From: Pseudodesulfovibrio profundus
GTDB taxonomy: Bacteria > Desulfobacterota > Desulfovibrionia > Desulfovibrionales > Desulfovibrionaceae
Reading direction: 5' to 3'
DNA: 64,000 bases
NCBI RefSeq assembly: GCF_900217235.1
Contig: NZ_LT907975.1
Span: forward strand, 1,221,501-1,285,500
Position 1 is the stretch's first letter. The number at the start of each line of letters is the position of its first letter. Under the pieces are notes generated by a model. It was not told the DNA's origin, ran no database searches, and worked only from the letters and a program-made list of their open reading frames with translations. Made by a program: the position numbers and the translations under genes. Positions 7,923-16,684 of the stretch are shown here, piece by piece.

Positions 7923-9725
7923 TCAATGCCGTAGACTTTGCAAGGCCGAGTGAATCTGCTCGGCCTTTTTCTTGCCCACGCCTGGTAGCTCGCGGATCTC
8001 AGCCAAAGAAGCCCCGGTCATTGAGGCGAGGGAGCCGAAACGATCCCAAAGGAGTCGAGCGGTTTTGGGTCCGACACCGGACAATGATGTCAGTTGGCTG
8101 TTCAACACAGTCTTCTTGCGCGAACGGCGCTGCTTGCCCAGTACGAATCGATGGGCAGTATCTCGCACCATCTGCAAAAAGAGCAACTCGGGACTCCCGC
8201 CCTTCAACGGCATGGGATTCTTACGCCCCGGGCGAAAGATCAGATCATCCAACTCACCGGCGCGACGGGACGGACCTTTGGCAATTGCCGCCAATTCCCA
8301 GCACATATCATCAACGCACTCGGTAAGGGCGGCTTCCACGGCAGAAAGTTGTCCGCGCCCTCCATCAATAAGCACGAGGTCAGGCCACGGCGGCCCGGAT
8401 TCCACACGCCGCTTTGCCCAGGCTCCAAGCGCTGCATAGTCATCGCTGCTCCCCTCCAGTTCAGGGAAGGAGTAGATACGGGAAGCCTCCTTGTTGCGCC
8501 GCCCATCTTCAAACACCACCTGCCCGACACGCATATCTTTTCCGCCAAGATGAGAAGCATCAACGCATTCAATACGAAACGGCTCCACGCCAAGCTTAAG
8601 CTTCTTCATTAGGCGGACACTGATGGTATCTTTCTTTTCCTTTGCCTGAAACGCTACGGCCCGTGCCAACTCCAACAACTTCTTCTCTTGAGAAGAACGC
8701 GGTGGAGCGATACGCACCGGCGCGTTTCTGCGCTCTGCCAACACTTCGGAAAGCAGTGTTTCTTCAACATCGTGTGGTGCAACAATCACTGACGGGATAA
8801 ACCGCCCCTTGCCATAAAACTGCAACAGGAAACTCTGGACCACCTCCGGCCCTTCTTCCAGTGTCAGCCCCGGCCAGAAAAACTGTTTCTGGTCGAGCAG
8901 GCGGCCCTGCCGAACAAAGAGCAATCCCAAACCGAGGCCATCATCCGTCTGGGCCAGCCCAACGATATCCCGGTCGCGGTTATCATGAATGACCGCCACC
9001 TGCCCTTCAACCGTCTTCTTGATGGCCCGTATCTGATCCCGAAGCTCCGCCGCCTTTTCGAATGCCAAATCTTTTGACGCCGCTTCCATACGCTTCTCCA
9101 GCGTACTGACCAGTTCACTGGATTTACCAGACAGCAGCATCTCCACCCGCCGGACATAATCATTATATAGGTCACGATCCACATCGAGCACACAGGGTCC
9201 CAGGCACTGGTGAATATCATAATATAGACATGGGCGGACCCGGTTGTTGAAAGCGTGGTCCGAACACTTGCGCAAGGGAAACACCTTGCCAAGAAGCTTG
9301 CGCGTGGACCGGGCTGCAGCGCCGGAGGTAAAGGGACCGAAATAGACCGCGCCGTCGCGAAGCACCTTGCGTGTCACGGTCAACCGAGGGAACCGAGACT
9401 GCTTGTCGAGCTTGAAAAGAACGTACTGTTTATCGTCCTTCAATACGACGTTATATCGAGGTCGATGCTTCTTGATCAGGCCCGACTCCAAAAGCAGAGC
9501 TTCCTTCTCAGTCGCAGTCAGAAGCACATCCACTTTGCGAACCTTGGCGACCAAAGCTTTTGTTTTGGGTGTATGTCCAGTGCTCTTCTGAAAGTAGGAG
9601 GCAAGCCTGCGCCGAAGACGTTTGGCCTTTCCCACATAGATGATCGTTCCCCGGTCATTCTTCATTAAATAGACGCCGGGTGTGTCCGGATAATCAGCGG
9701 CAAAAAATTTGAACTGTGTACTCAT
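7923..9725 (-). CDS. uvrC: UvrABC excinuclease subunit C
   Basis: This 600-aa protein makes the dual incisions in nucleotide excision repair. An N-terminal GIY-YIG nuclease is present (PGVYLMKND, IIYVGKAK, about residues 15-95). A UVR motif follows around 200-235, then a UvrC RNase H-like nuclease domain, and a C-terminal helix-hairpin-helix pair (LSGVGPKTAR and LPGVGKKKAE). I chose the ATG at 9725 because homologs begin close to the GIY-YIG domain; an in-frame TTG at 9761 would add 12 residues. It is convergent with the UPF0173 gene with only 5 bp between the stops. Confidence 0.97.
   Translation of the reverse strand: MSTQFKFFAADYPDTPGVYLMKNDRGTIIYVGKAKRLRRRLASYFQKSTGHTPKTKALVAKVRKVDVLLTATEKEALLLESGLIKKHRPRYNVVLKDDKQYVLFKLDKQSRFPRLTVTRKVLRDGAVYFGPFTSGAAARSTRKLLGKVFPLRKCSDHAFNNRVRPCLYYDIHQCLGPCVLDVDRDLYNDYVRRVEMLLSGKSSELVSTLEKRMEAASKDLAFEKAAELRDQIRAIKKTVEGQVAVIHDNRDRDIVGLAQTDDGLGLGLLFVRQGRLLDQKQFFWPGLTLEEGPEVVQSFLLQFYGKGRFIPSVIVAPHDVEETLLSEVLAERRNAPVRIAPPRSSQEKKLLELARAVAFQAKEKKDTISVRLMKKLKLGVEPFRIECVDASHLGGKDMRVGQVVFEDGRRNKEASRIYSFPELEGSSDDYAALGAWAKRRVESGPPWPDLVLIDGGRGQLSAVEAALTECVDDMCWELAAIAKGPSRRAGELDDLIFRPGRKNPMPLKGGSPELLFLQMVRDTAHRFVLGKQRRSRKKTVLNSQLTSLSGVGPKTARLLWDRFGSLASMTGASLAEIRELPGVGKKKAEQIHSALQSLRH
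7942..7970 (+). terminator. Intrinsic terminator of ubiX-UPF0173 inside the uvrC 3' end
   Basis: A 9-bp stem AAGGCCGAG/CTCGGCCTT with an 8-nt loop runs into five T residues. It lies 25 bp beyond the UPF0173 stop but within the last uvrC codons, so the same bases encode the UvrC C-terminus and stop plus-strand transcription. Confidence 0.75.
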
Positions 9726-10003
9726 GGCAGTGTGTTTTTTTTTCGACAAAATTTGTTTCAAAAAGACTCTACAGCATTTGGGCTACAAAATCACCCAACT
9801 CTCAATCTAAATAAACACAATAAAATCAGATAAATGAAAACACAGAGAAAGAAGTGTGGTCAAATTTTTTGTACGGTATAAAAATTTTTACCCACCCCAT
9901 CTTTTTTGCCGATTCCCCTTGCAAAAGCAAAAAGGAACAGGTAAACGAAGTATCAGTTTAAGGCGTTCACTCGGTGAAAACCGCAAAAAAAGGAAGATTT
10001 ATT

Positions 10004-11290
10004 ATGAAACGTTTGATCATGCTCGCAGTGCTTTGCGCCTTCGTTCTCGGCGCTTCCGCTGCTTCTGCCGCAGACCTCAAGGTCTCCGGTGCTTTCGTGA
10101 CTGACGCTGCCTGGATGGGCGGCTGGGACTTCGATGACGAAGCAGACTCTTCTGCTTTTGACCTGAAGACTCGTATGGATCTCGTCTTCCAGGTCGTCGC
10201 TTCTGAAGACCTGAAAGCAGTTTTCTACACTCGTACCGACGCTCTCTGGGGCCAGGACGAGTTCGCAGCTGGTGCAACTGATGCTGCTATTGGCGTCCGC
10301 CGTGTATACCTCGACTTCAACTACGCTGGCGTTAACTTCAAGACCGGTTTCCTGCCTGTCACCCTTCCTAACGAAGTTGGTGGCTCCCTGATCCTGGACG
10401 AAGAAGTTACTGCTGTAGTTGCTTCCGGTGCTTTCACCGAGAACGTTGACTACATGGGCGCTTACATTCGTGTTGACTCTGAAGCTGGCGATACTAACCT
10501 TACCTCCAATGCTCAGTTCGACGTTTACGCTGCTGCTCTGCCCGTTACCTTCGATGGTTTCGGCATGACCCCGTTCGTTGCTTACGGCAACATCGGCGAC
10601 AACAACAGCATCACCGATCCTGATGGTGACGACGAGACTGCTGGCCTCGAAGATGCTTCCGCTTACTGGCTCGGTACCACCTACGCTGTCAACGCTTTCG
10701 ACCCCATCGTCGTAAAAGGTGACATCAACTACGGTAACCTCGACGCTGACGGCGAAGCTAACGACGCTTCCGGTTGGGCTTTCACCCTGGACGTTGCCTA
10801 CACCGGCATGGACATGATGACCCCCGAAGCTTACTTCGTTTACACCTCCGGTGAAGACGATGACACCACCGACGGTTCCGAGCGTCTGCCCCAGATCGAT
10901 CCCGACTGGGCTATCGGTACCTTCTTCTTCGGCGGTGACTACTTCCTGCAGGGTTCCATTGATGAAGAAGTCCTCGGTTTCTGGGCCCTCGGTGCTCAGT
11001 TGAACGACATCGCTTCCTTTGCTGAAGGTCTGACTCACCAGGCTATCGTCATCTACGCTCAGGGTACCAACGACGAAGACTGGGCTAAGACCCAGGATTT
11101 CGATGGCCGCACCCTGTCCGAAGAAGACTCCCTGATCGAGCTCGACTTCAACACCTACTACAAGCTGATGGACGAACTGACTGTTGGTCTGGAACTCGGC
11201 TACCTGAACCTCGACGCTGATAAAGACGTTTGGGGCGAAGATGGTGGTTCCGCTTACAAGGTCAGCACCGGTATCGCTTACGCTTTCTAA
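10004..11290 (+). CDS. Major outer-membrane porin (Desulfovibrio type)
   Basis: This 428-aa protein begins with a clear signal peptide (cleavage after about residue 22, ASAASA/ADLK). It then shows the alternating, aromatic-rich, acidic pattern of a beta-barrel ending in Phe (GIAYAF), the usual outer-membrane signature. It resembles the trimeric porins abundant in Desulfovibrio envelopes. Codon use is strongly biased toward a small set (GCT, GAC, TTC, ACC), as in very highly expressed genes. An AGGAAG ribosome site precedes the ATG at 10004. It is monocistronic with a strong terminator. The 278 bp upstream are AT-rich and contain a TATAAA-like -10 but no convincing -35. Confidence 0.88.
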   Translation: MKRLIMLAVLCAFVLGASAASAADLKVSGAFVTDAAWMGGWDFDDEADSSAFDLKTRMDLVFQVVASEDLKAVFYTRTDALWGQDEFAAGATDAAIGVRRVYLDFNYAGVNFKTGFLPVTLPNEVGGSLILDEEVTAVVASGAFTENVDYMGAYIRVDSEAGDTNLTSNAQFDVYAAALPVTFDGFGMTPFVAYGNIGDNNSITDPDGDDETAGLEDASAYWLGTTYAVNAFDPIVVKGDINYGNLDADGEANDASGWAFTLDVAYTGMDMMTPEAYFVYTSGEDDDTTDGSERLPQIDPDWAIGTFFFGGDYFLQGSIDEEVLGFWALGAQLNDIASFAEGLTHQAIVIYAQGTNDEDWAKTQDFDGRTLSEEDSLIELDFNTYYKLMDELTVGLELGYLNLDADKDVWGEDGGSAYKVSTGIAYAF

Positions 11291-11334
11291 GCTAGCTTAG
11301 AAAACGAACTTACCTTTCACCTAAGTGACGCCAA

Positions 11335-11365
11335 GGGCCGGGGAGTGCAAACCCCGGCCCTTTTT
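11335..11365 (+). terminator. Intrinsic terminator of the porin gene
   Basis: A perfect 9-bp stem GGGCCGGGG/CCCCGGCCC with an 8-nt loop is followed by five T residues, 45 bp after the stop. Confidence 0.93.
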
Positions 11366-11482
11366 CTTTGCCTCCTCATTTTCTCGACTTTTGAACCACT
11401 CTCATATATACACATCCCCCTCGGGGATCAGGCGGCTGCCCCCGTAATACCACCTATCCGAAAAGGCTGAATCGAGGTCATC

Positions 11483-12787
11483 ATGCCCTGCAGAAAACTG
11501 ACATACGACACATCGGCTGACTGGGCTCCCATAGCCGATTGGCTGGAAAAACGAAAAGATCCGGACACCAAGGTCGACGGCATCGTCCGCGACATACTGG
11601 AAAATGTCCGACTGAACGGCGATAGTGCCATCGCCGAATACACCTGCAAATTTGACTGTGAATCTTTCACGGCTGATCGCTTGAAAGTCCCTACCGAGGC
11701 CATCTCCGCTGCCCTTGAAGCGATTCCTCAGTCCGATGTTGCCATCCTCGAAGAGGCAATTGATCGCATTCGTACATTCCATGCCAACCAGAAAGAGAAA
11801 TCCTGGTGGACCACCAGTGATGACGGCACCATTCTCGGCCAGATGGTTCGCCCGGTTGATCGTGTTGGACTCTATGTTCCTGGTGGTCAGGGTGGCGAAA
11901 CACCGCTCATCTCAAGCCTGATCATGAACGCCATTCCGGCACAGGTCGCCGGGGTTGAGTCCATTGCTGTGACGTCCCCGCCGCGAGCCGATGGCACGCT
12001 GAATCCTTACATACTTGCCACAGCAGCTCTCTTGGGACTGGACGAACTCTACCTCGCCGGTTCAGCATGGGCCATCGCCGCTCTTGCCTACGGCACCGAA
12101 ACCATTCAGCCCTGTGACGTACTGGCCGGGCCAGGTAATATTTTTGTTGCAACTGCCAAGGCACAACTGATCGGACAGATTGGTATCGACATGGTTGCTG
12201 GTCCGAGCGAAATAGCCATCCTTGCCGATGAAAGCGCCAATCCAAAGTGGATTGCTGCCGACATGCTTTCACAGGCAGAGCACGATCCCCTTGCCGCTTC
12301 CCTTCTCGTGACACCTGATACAAATCTCGCCACCGAAGTCGCCAAGGAACTGAAGTCTCAGTGTGCAGCTCTTCCGCGTGGTGAAATTGCCGCTAAATCT
12401 CTTGAGGAGTGGGGAGCCATCATCACGGTACCAAGCACAGAGATGGGTGTTGAAATAATCAACAACCTGGCAGCAGAGCACCTTGAGTTGGCAGTGGACG
12501 ATCCGTGGGCCATCCTCGGCGGCATCCGACATGCCGGCGCGATCTTCATGGGCCACACTTCCCCCGAACCGGTGGGCGACTACTTCGCCGGTCCCAACCA
12601 CGTTCTGCCGACCCTGCGCACTGTCCGTTTCTCATCCGCCTTGTCCGTCCAGAACTTCTGCAAGAAGTCGAGCGTGATCGCAACAACGCCAGGCTATGTG
12701 GCAAAGCACGGGGACAAGATAGCCAGACTGGCCAGACTGGAAGGATTGGAGGCCCACGCTCGCAGCGTGGAGTGCCGTAACAAATAG
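11483..12787 (+). CDS. hisD: Histidinol dehydrogenase
   Basis: This 434-aa enzyme oxidises histidinol to histidine in two NAD-dependent steps, the end of the histidine pathway. Typical segments are VGLYVPGGQG, AGPGNIFVATAK, DMVAGPSEIAI and GPNHVLPT, which includes the catalytic/zinc His region. The length is normal. GAGG precedes the ATG. No other his gene is nearby. Instead it is followed 62 bp later by purC on the same strand, so the two are probably cotranscribed. Confidence 0.97.
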   Translation: MPCRKLTYDTSADWAPIADWLEKRKDPDTKVDGIVRDILENVRLNGDSAIAEYTCKFDCESFTADRLKVPTEAISAALEAIPQSDVAILEEAIDRIRTFHANQKEKSWWTTSDDGTILGQMVRPVDRVGLYVPGGQGGETPLISSLIMNAIPAQVAGVESIAVTSPPRADGTLNPYILATAALLGLDELYLAGSAWAIAALAYGTETIQPCDVLAGPGNIFVATAKAQLIGQIGIDMVAGPSEIAILADESANPKWIAADMLSQAEHDPLAASLLVTPDTNLATEVAKELKSQCAALPRGEIAAKSLEEWGAIITVPSTEMGVEIINNLAAEHLELAVDDPWAILGGIRHAGAIFMGHTSPEPVGDYFAGPNHVLPTLRTVRFSSALSVQNFCKKSSVIATTPGYVAKHGDKIARLARLEGLEAHARSVECRNK

Positions 12788-12849
12788 TTTTCACCGGCCG
12801 AGCCGGGATATATCATTATATAAGCACCTATCATAATGGAGAGAGAAAC

Positions 12850-13746
12850 ATGACAGCCGTACTTGAAACAAACATCACCGAGTACCCTCTGGTCTCAAAG
12901 GGCAAAGTTCGCGACATCTACGAAATTGATGACACGACGTTGCTTCTGGTCACGACTGATCGCATTTCCGCTTTTGATGTGGTCATGCCTGACCCGATCA
13001 AGGACAAGGGCAAAGTCCTCAACCAGATCACCCTGTTCTGGATGGATATGATCAAGGACCTGACCCCCAACCACATCCTTGCCACCAATGTGGATGACTA
13101 CCCAGAGCCGCTGCACAAATACAAAGAGCAGTTGCAGGATCGCTCTGTCCTCGTCAAAAAGGCAAAGCCCCTGCCCATCGAATGCATCGTGCGCGGATTC
13201 ATCACCGGTTCCGGCTGGAAGGATTACCAGAAGACAGGTGAAGTGTGCGGACACAAGCTCCCGGCCAACCTGCAGGAATCCGAAATGCTGGAAAAGCCGC
13301 TTTTCACACCGTCCACCAAAGCCGATATCGGCGATCACGACGAGAACATCACTCTTGATGCAGCCGCCGATCTCATCGGTGAAGAGATGATGCGCAAGGT
13401 AGAGAAGCTGGCTCTTGATATTTACATCCGTGCTCGCGACTACGCCAAGGAACGAGGCATCCTCATCGCGGATACCAAGTTCGAATTCGGTATGCTCGGT
13501 GACGAGTTGATCCTCATCGACGAAGTCCTGACACCTGATTCTTCCCGCTTCTGGCCCATGGAAGGATACGCCCCAGGCCAGTCTCAGCCCAGCTTCGACA
13601 AGCAGTACTTCCGCGACTGGCTCGTCGAAATCGGCTTCAACAAACAGCCGCCGGCACCGAACGTACCGGAAAACATCGCTGAACAGACTCGCGCCAAGTA
13701 CCTGGAAGCATACAAGTTGCTGACCGGTAGCGAACTGGAAGTTTAA
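12850..13746 (+). CDS. purC: Phosphoribosylaminoimidazole-succinocarboxamide (SAICAR) synthase
   Basis: This 298-aa ATP-dependent ligase joins CAIR and aspartate to give SAICAR in purine synthesis. The N-terminal SKGKVRDIYEID, the DRISAFDVVMPDPI segment and the IECIVRGFITGSG motif are all typical. The length matches the longer (about 300-aa) form. A GGAGAG ribosome site precedes the ATG. A tiny membrane-protein frame starts ten bases after its stop. Confidence 0.97.
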   Translation: MTAVLETNITEYPLVSKGKVRDIYEIDDTTLLLVTTDRISAFDVVMPDPIKDKGKVLNQITLFWMDMIKDLTPNHILATNVDDYPEPLHKYKEQLQDRSVLVKKAKPLPIECIVRGFITGSGWKDYQKTGEVCGHKLPANLQESEMLEKPLFTPSTKADIGDHDENITLDAAADLIGEEMMRKVEKLALDIYIRARDYAKERGILIADTKFEFGMLGDELILIDEVLTPDSSRFWPMEGYAPGQSQPSFDKQYFRDWLVEIGFNKQPPAPNVPENIAEQTRAKYLEAYKLLTGSELEV

Positions 13747-13755
13747 GGAGGCACC

Positions 13756-13848
13756 ATGCTGGAGTGGTTACAACTCATCGGACTGATTATTCTCGGCGTT
13801 GTCGTCGGGAATATGATCCGTCGCAAATTCGGCAACGGAGGCGGTTGA
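13756..13848 (+). CDS. Possible 30-aa single-pass membrane peptide
   Basis: A strong AAGGAGG lies four to five bases before an ATG that opens a 30-codon frame. It encodes a hydrophobic segment (about residues 5-20), a basic RRK cluster and a Gly-rich end. It begins ten bases after purC, so it would be translated from the same message. The +1 frame continues past the stop with a plausible hydrophilic, Lys-rich tail ending in VIKINS at about 13911, so this may be a longer gene of about 50 codons broken by a frameshift. No family is recognised. Confidence 0.45.
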   Translation: MLEWLQLIGLIILGVVVGNMIRRKFGNGGG

Positions 13849-13930
13849 GGCCCCTCCAGCAGATGCGACTGGACGTCGAAAGAAAAAAGTGATCAAGATA
13901 AATAGTTGACCAAGAGAGCGGATGCCCGAC

Positions 13931-13959
13931 TTGACAGGTGCATCTATTCCATCTAATAA
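13931..13959 (+). promoter_or_regulatory. Sigma-70 promoter of the rpsF operon
   Basis: TTGACA (13931-13936), a 17-bp spacer and TAATAA (13954-13959) form a near-consensus promoter. It lies about 60 bp before the rpsF start. Confidence 0.8.
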
Positions 13960-13977
13960 AGCTCTCTTGCCTTGCTC

Positions 13978-13993
13978 TCCCCTATGCGGGGGA
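13978..13993 (+). promoter_or_regulatory. Hairpin in the rpsF leader, possible S6:S18 autoregulatory site
   Basis: The leader contains TCCCC-(6 nt)-GGGGA, a short GC-rich hairpin between the promoter and the rpsF ribosome site. Leaders of this operon in many bacteria bind the S6:S18 complex. Whether this hairpin carries that motif is an inference, and I cannot model it fully. Confidence 0.35.
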
Positions 13994-14022
13994 AGGGCCA
14001 ATGACCAAAAGGAGATTTAAAA

Positions 14023-14313
14023 ATGGTTAACAATTACGAGACGCTCGTTCTTCTGTCTCCAGAGTTGGCTGAGGAAAACAGGAAGGAAATCCTGGATAAC
14101 CTCACCAGCATCGTGGAACGTGAAGGCGGCAAAATGGTTGAGACCGATGATTGGGGCATGCGCCTGCTGGCCTACCCGGTCCAGAAACAGACCCGCGGTT
14201 ACTACGTCCGTCTGGTCTACGATGCCCCCGGTGCGCTGGTGGCTGAGCTGGAACGCAACATCCGCTTCACCGACGGCATCTTCAAGTTCATGACCGTCAA
14301 ACTGGCTGCCTAG
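14023..14313 (+). CDS. rpsF: 30S ribosomal protein S6
   Basis: This 96-aa protein has the usual S6 start ([13 protein letters not shown]) and the core segments [13 protein letters not shown] and [13 protein letters not shown]6 pairs with S18 on the 30S platform. AAGGAG precedes the ATG. It is the first gene of the classic rpsF-rpsR-rplI-dnaB operon, driven by the promoter at 13931-13959. Confidence 0.97.
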   Translation: MVNNYETLVLLSPELAEENRKEILDNLTSIVEREGGKMVETDDWGMRLLAYPVQKQTRGYYVRLVYDAPGALVAELERNIRFTDGIFKFMTVKLAA

Positions 14314-14324
14314 GAGGTCCTACC

Positions 14325-14588
14325 ATGGCATTTCGCAAAAAATTCACCCCTCGGAAGAAGTTCTGCCGCTTCTGTGCGGACAAAGAACTCCCCATGGATT
14401 ACAAGCGCCCGGACATCCTGCGCGACTTCGTTACCGAACGCGGCAAGATCATTGCCCGTCGTATCACCGGCACCTGTGCTAAGCACCAGCGTAGCCTGAC
14501 CAACGAAATCAAACGCGCTCGTCAGATGGCCCTCCTTTTCTACACCACCGTTCACAGCACTGATGTGAAAAAGCGTAGCTCCATGTAA
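14325..14588 (+). CDS. rpsR: 30S ribosomal protein S18
   Basis: This 87-aa S18 has the conserved core [17 protein letters not shown] and [13 protein letters not shown]. Its N-terminal region is rich in basic residues and contains KFCRFCADK, a CxxC pair often kept in zinc-type S18. It lies 11 bp after rpsF with an AGGAGG ribosome site. It binds S6 and 16S rRNA. Confidence 0.97.
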   Translation: MAFRKKFTPRKKFCRFCADKELPMDYKRPDILRDFVTERGKIIARRITGTCAKHQRSLTNEIKRARQMALLFYTTVHSTDVKKRSSM

Positions 14589-14601
14589 GGGAGGAGACCA
14601 A

Positions 14602-15147
14602 ATGAAACTTATCCTTCGCGCTGATGTTGACTCTTTGGGTCGACTCGGAGACATCGTTACCGTCAAGCCCGGCTATGGTCGCAACTTCCTGATTCCTCAG
14701 GGAATGGCCAAACCCGCCACCAAAGCTAACCTTAAGGCCTTCGAACTCGAACGCCGCAAACTTCAGGAGCAGGCTGATTCCCTGCGCGCCCAGGCCGAAG
14801 GTCTGGCTGAAAAGATCGCAGCCACTCCGGTTGAGATCGAAGTTCGCGTCGGTGAAGGCGACAAACTCTACGGTTCCGTTACCACCGCCAACATTGGTGA
14901 TGCAATGGAAGCCGCTGGTGTTAACATTGATCGTCGCAAGATCATTCTCGGCGACCCCATTCGCTCCCTGGGCGAATTCGACATCGAAATCAAGCTGCAC
15001 CCGGACGTACGTGCCGAGCTGAAGCTGAATGTTGTCCGCCACGGCGGTCCTGTCGAAGAAGAGGTTGTCGTTGAAGAAGAGACTGTTGAAGCTGAAGCCG
15101 TCACGGAATCCGTAGATGCCGCAGATGCCGAAGCAGCAGAGGCCTAA
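14602..15147 (+). CDS. rplI: 50S ribosomal protein L9
   Basis: This 181-aa L9 has an N-terminal rRNA-binding domain (MKLILRADVDSLG, VKPGYGRNFLIPQGMA). A long charged linker helix (about 45-75) and a C-terminal domain follow. An extra acidic tail of about 30 residues, rich in E, V and A, makes it longer than the usual 150 aa. The 3' end overlaps the dnaB start by 32 or 23 bp depending on which ATG is used. GGGAGG precedes its ATG. Confidence 0.95.
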   Translation: MKLILRADVDSLGRLGDIVTVKPGYGRNFLIPQGMAKPATKANLKAFELERRKLQEQADSLRAQAEGLAEKIAATPVEIEVRVGEGDKLYGSVTTANIGDAMEAAGVNIDRRKIILGDPIRSLGEFDIEIKLHPDVRAELKLNVVRHGGPVEEEVVVEEETVEAEAVTESVDAADAEAAEA

Positions 15148-16555
15148 ATCAGGCCCATACGCCTCTAATCCGGAAGAGGCCCTTGAAAGGGCCTCTTCCG
15201 CTCTCTTACGTAAAGTCCCCCCCCAGAATCTGGAAGCGGAACAAGCCGTTATCGGCTCCGTATTCCAATCGAACACCATGTTCCACGAACTCGTGGATCT
15301 GGTGAATCCTGACGACTTCTATTCGCCGGCCCATCGCTCCATTTTTCAGGCGTTCATTGATCTGTACAACAGTCAAAAGCCCATCGATCTCGTTACGGTC
15401 AAAGACCTGCTTGAGACCAACGGTACCCTTGAAACTATTGGCGGCCCTGTTTATCTCTTCGAATTGGCCGATTCCGTTGTCAGCTCTGCCAACAGCCTCC
15501 ACCATGCCAAGATCGTTCGCGATAAGTCCATCCTGCGCAAGCTGATCGATGCGTCTTCAAGCATCATCACGAACTGCTATGAAGCTGCCGATGTGGACCA
15601 ACTACTTGGTGAGTCGGAAAAAGAAATTTTCAATATTGCGCAGGCCAAGACCGCAGCCAACCAGTTGGACTCCAAGCGCCTACTGGACCGCGTCTTTGAA
15701 GACCTGACGAAAAAGTACGAGCAGAAGTCATCCATCACCGGTATTGCCACGCACTACCACGACTTCGACAACATGACTGCCGGTTTGCAGAACTCCGACC
15801 TCATCATCATGGCCGGTCGTCCTTCCATGGGTAAGACCGCGTTCGCACTGAACGTCGCTCTTCGTGCAGCAGTCCGCTCTGAAGCACCAACCGTTGTATT
15901 CTCTCTTGAGATGAGCATGGAACAGCTCATGACTCGTCTGCTGGCGGTACAGGCACATGTCGGCCTGCAGAACCTCCGTACCGGGTATCTCGAAGACTCT
16001 GACTGGCAAAAGCTGTATCAGGCAGGCGACGTCCTTTCGCAAGCACCTATTTTCATTGATGATACACCTGCACTTTCCACCTTGGAACTCCAGGCACGCT
16101 GTCGACGCCTCAAAGCCGAACACAATCTCGGTCTGATCATCATTGACTATTTGCAGCTCATGCGTGCTTCCGGTCGTGTCGATTCACGCGAACAGGAAAT
16201 TTCCGAAATTTCCCGATCGCTCAAGGCCCTTGCCAAGGAACTGAACGTACCGGTCATCGCCCTTTCGCAGCTCAACCGTAAGGTTGAAGAACGTACCGAC
16301 AAGCGCCCGATGATGTCTGACCTTCGTGAGTCAGGCGCCATCGAGCAGGATGCTGATATCATCATATTCCTGTATCGTGATGCCGCCTACAACAAAGCCG
16401 AAGACAATCCGCTCAAGAACCATGCGGAAATCATCATCGCCAAACAGCGTAACGGCCCGGTCGGCAAGTGCGAGCTCTTTTTCAAGAAGGAATTCACCCT
16501 TTTCGAAAACATGGATGTCACGCCGTATCCGTCCGAATTGCCCGAGGGCATGTAA
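15116..16555 (+). CDS. dnaB: Replicative DNA helicase DnaB
   Basis: This 479-aa hexameric helicase unwinds DNA at the fork. The N-terminal domain begins near KVPPQNLEAEQAVIG (about residue 35). The RecA-like domain carries Walker A GRPSMGKTAF and Walker B LIIIDYLQLM, and the segment LSQLNRKVEER. The start lies inside the rplI tail; ATG 15116 and ATG 15125 are both in frame and no start exists between there and the conserved region. Codons about 19-28 form a strong hairpin (15171-15200). Confidence 0.95.
   Translation: MPQMPKQQRPKSGPYASNPEEALERASSALLRKVPPQNLEAEQAVIGSVFQSNTMFHELVDLVNPDDFYSPAHRSIFQAFIDLYNSQKPIDLVTVKDLLETNGTLETIGGPVYLFELADSVVSSANSLHHAKIVRDKSILRKLIDASSSIITNCYEAADVDQLLGESEKEIFNIAQAKTAANQLDSKRLLDRVFEDLTKKYEQKSSITGIATHYHDFDNMTAGLQNSDLIIMAGRPSMGKTAFALNVALRAAVRSEAPTVVFSLEMSMEQLMTRLLAVQAHVGLQNLRTGYLEDSDWQKLYQAGDVLSQAPIFIDDTPALSTLELQARCRRLKAEHNLGLIIIDYLQLMRASGRVDSREQEISEISRSLKALAKELNVPVIALSQLNRKVEERTDKRPMMSDLRESGAIEQDADIIIFLYRDAAYNKAEDNPLKNHAEIIIAKQRNGPVGKCELFFKKEFTLFENMDVTPYPSELPEGM
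15171..15200 (+). promoter_or_regulatory. Perfect 12-bp hairpin just after rplI, inside the dnaB 5' end
   Basis: CGGAAGAGGCCC and its exact complement are separated by a 6-nt loop, starting 24 bp after the rplI stop. Only a loose CTCTCTT follows, so it is not a full terminator. It may reduce readthrough into dnaB or protect the ribosomal-protein message (inference). Confidence 0.55.
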
Positions 16556-16684
16556 CTTCCAGACGCCCGCACGACATCACCCTTTCCTTTCGATCAGTAC
16601 TATTCCATACAAAGGTTTGAATTTTTCAGTCGGAAGAAGTAAATGGTGTGTTCCACCGCTTCTAACCTTTAGCACCGAGCTGTC

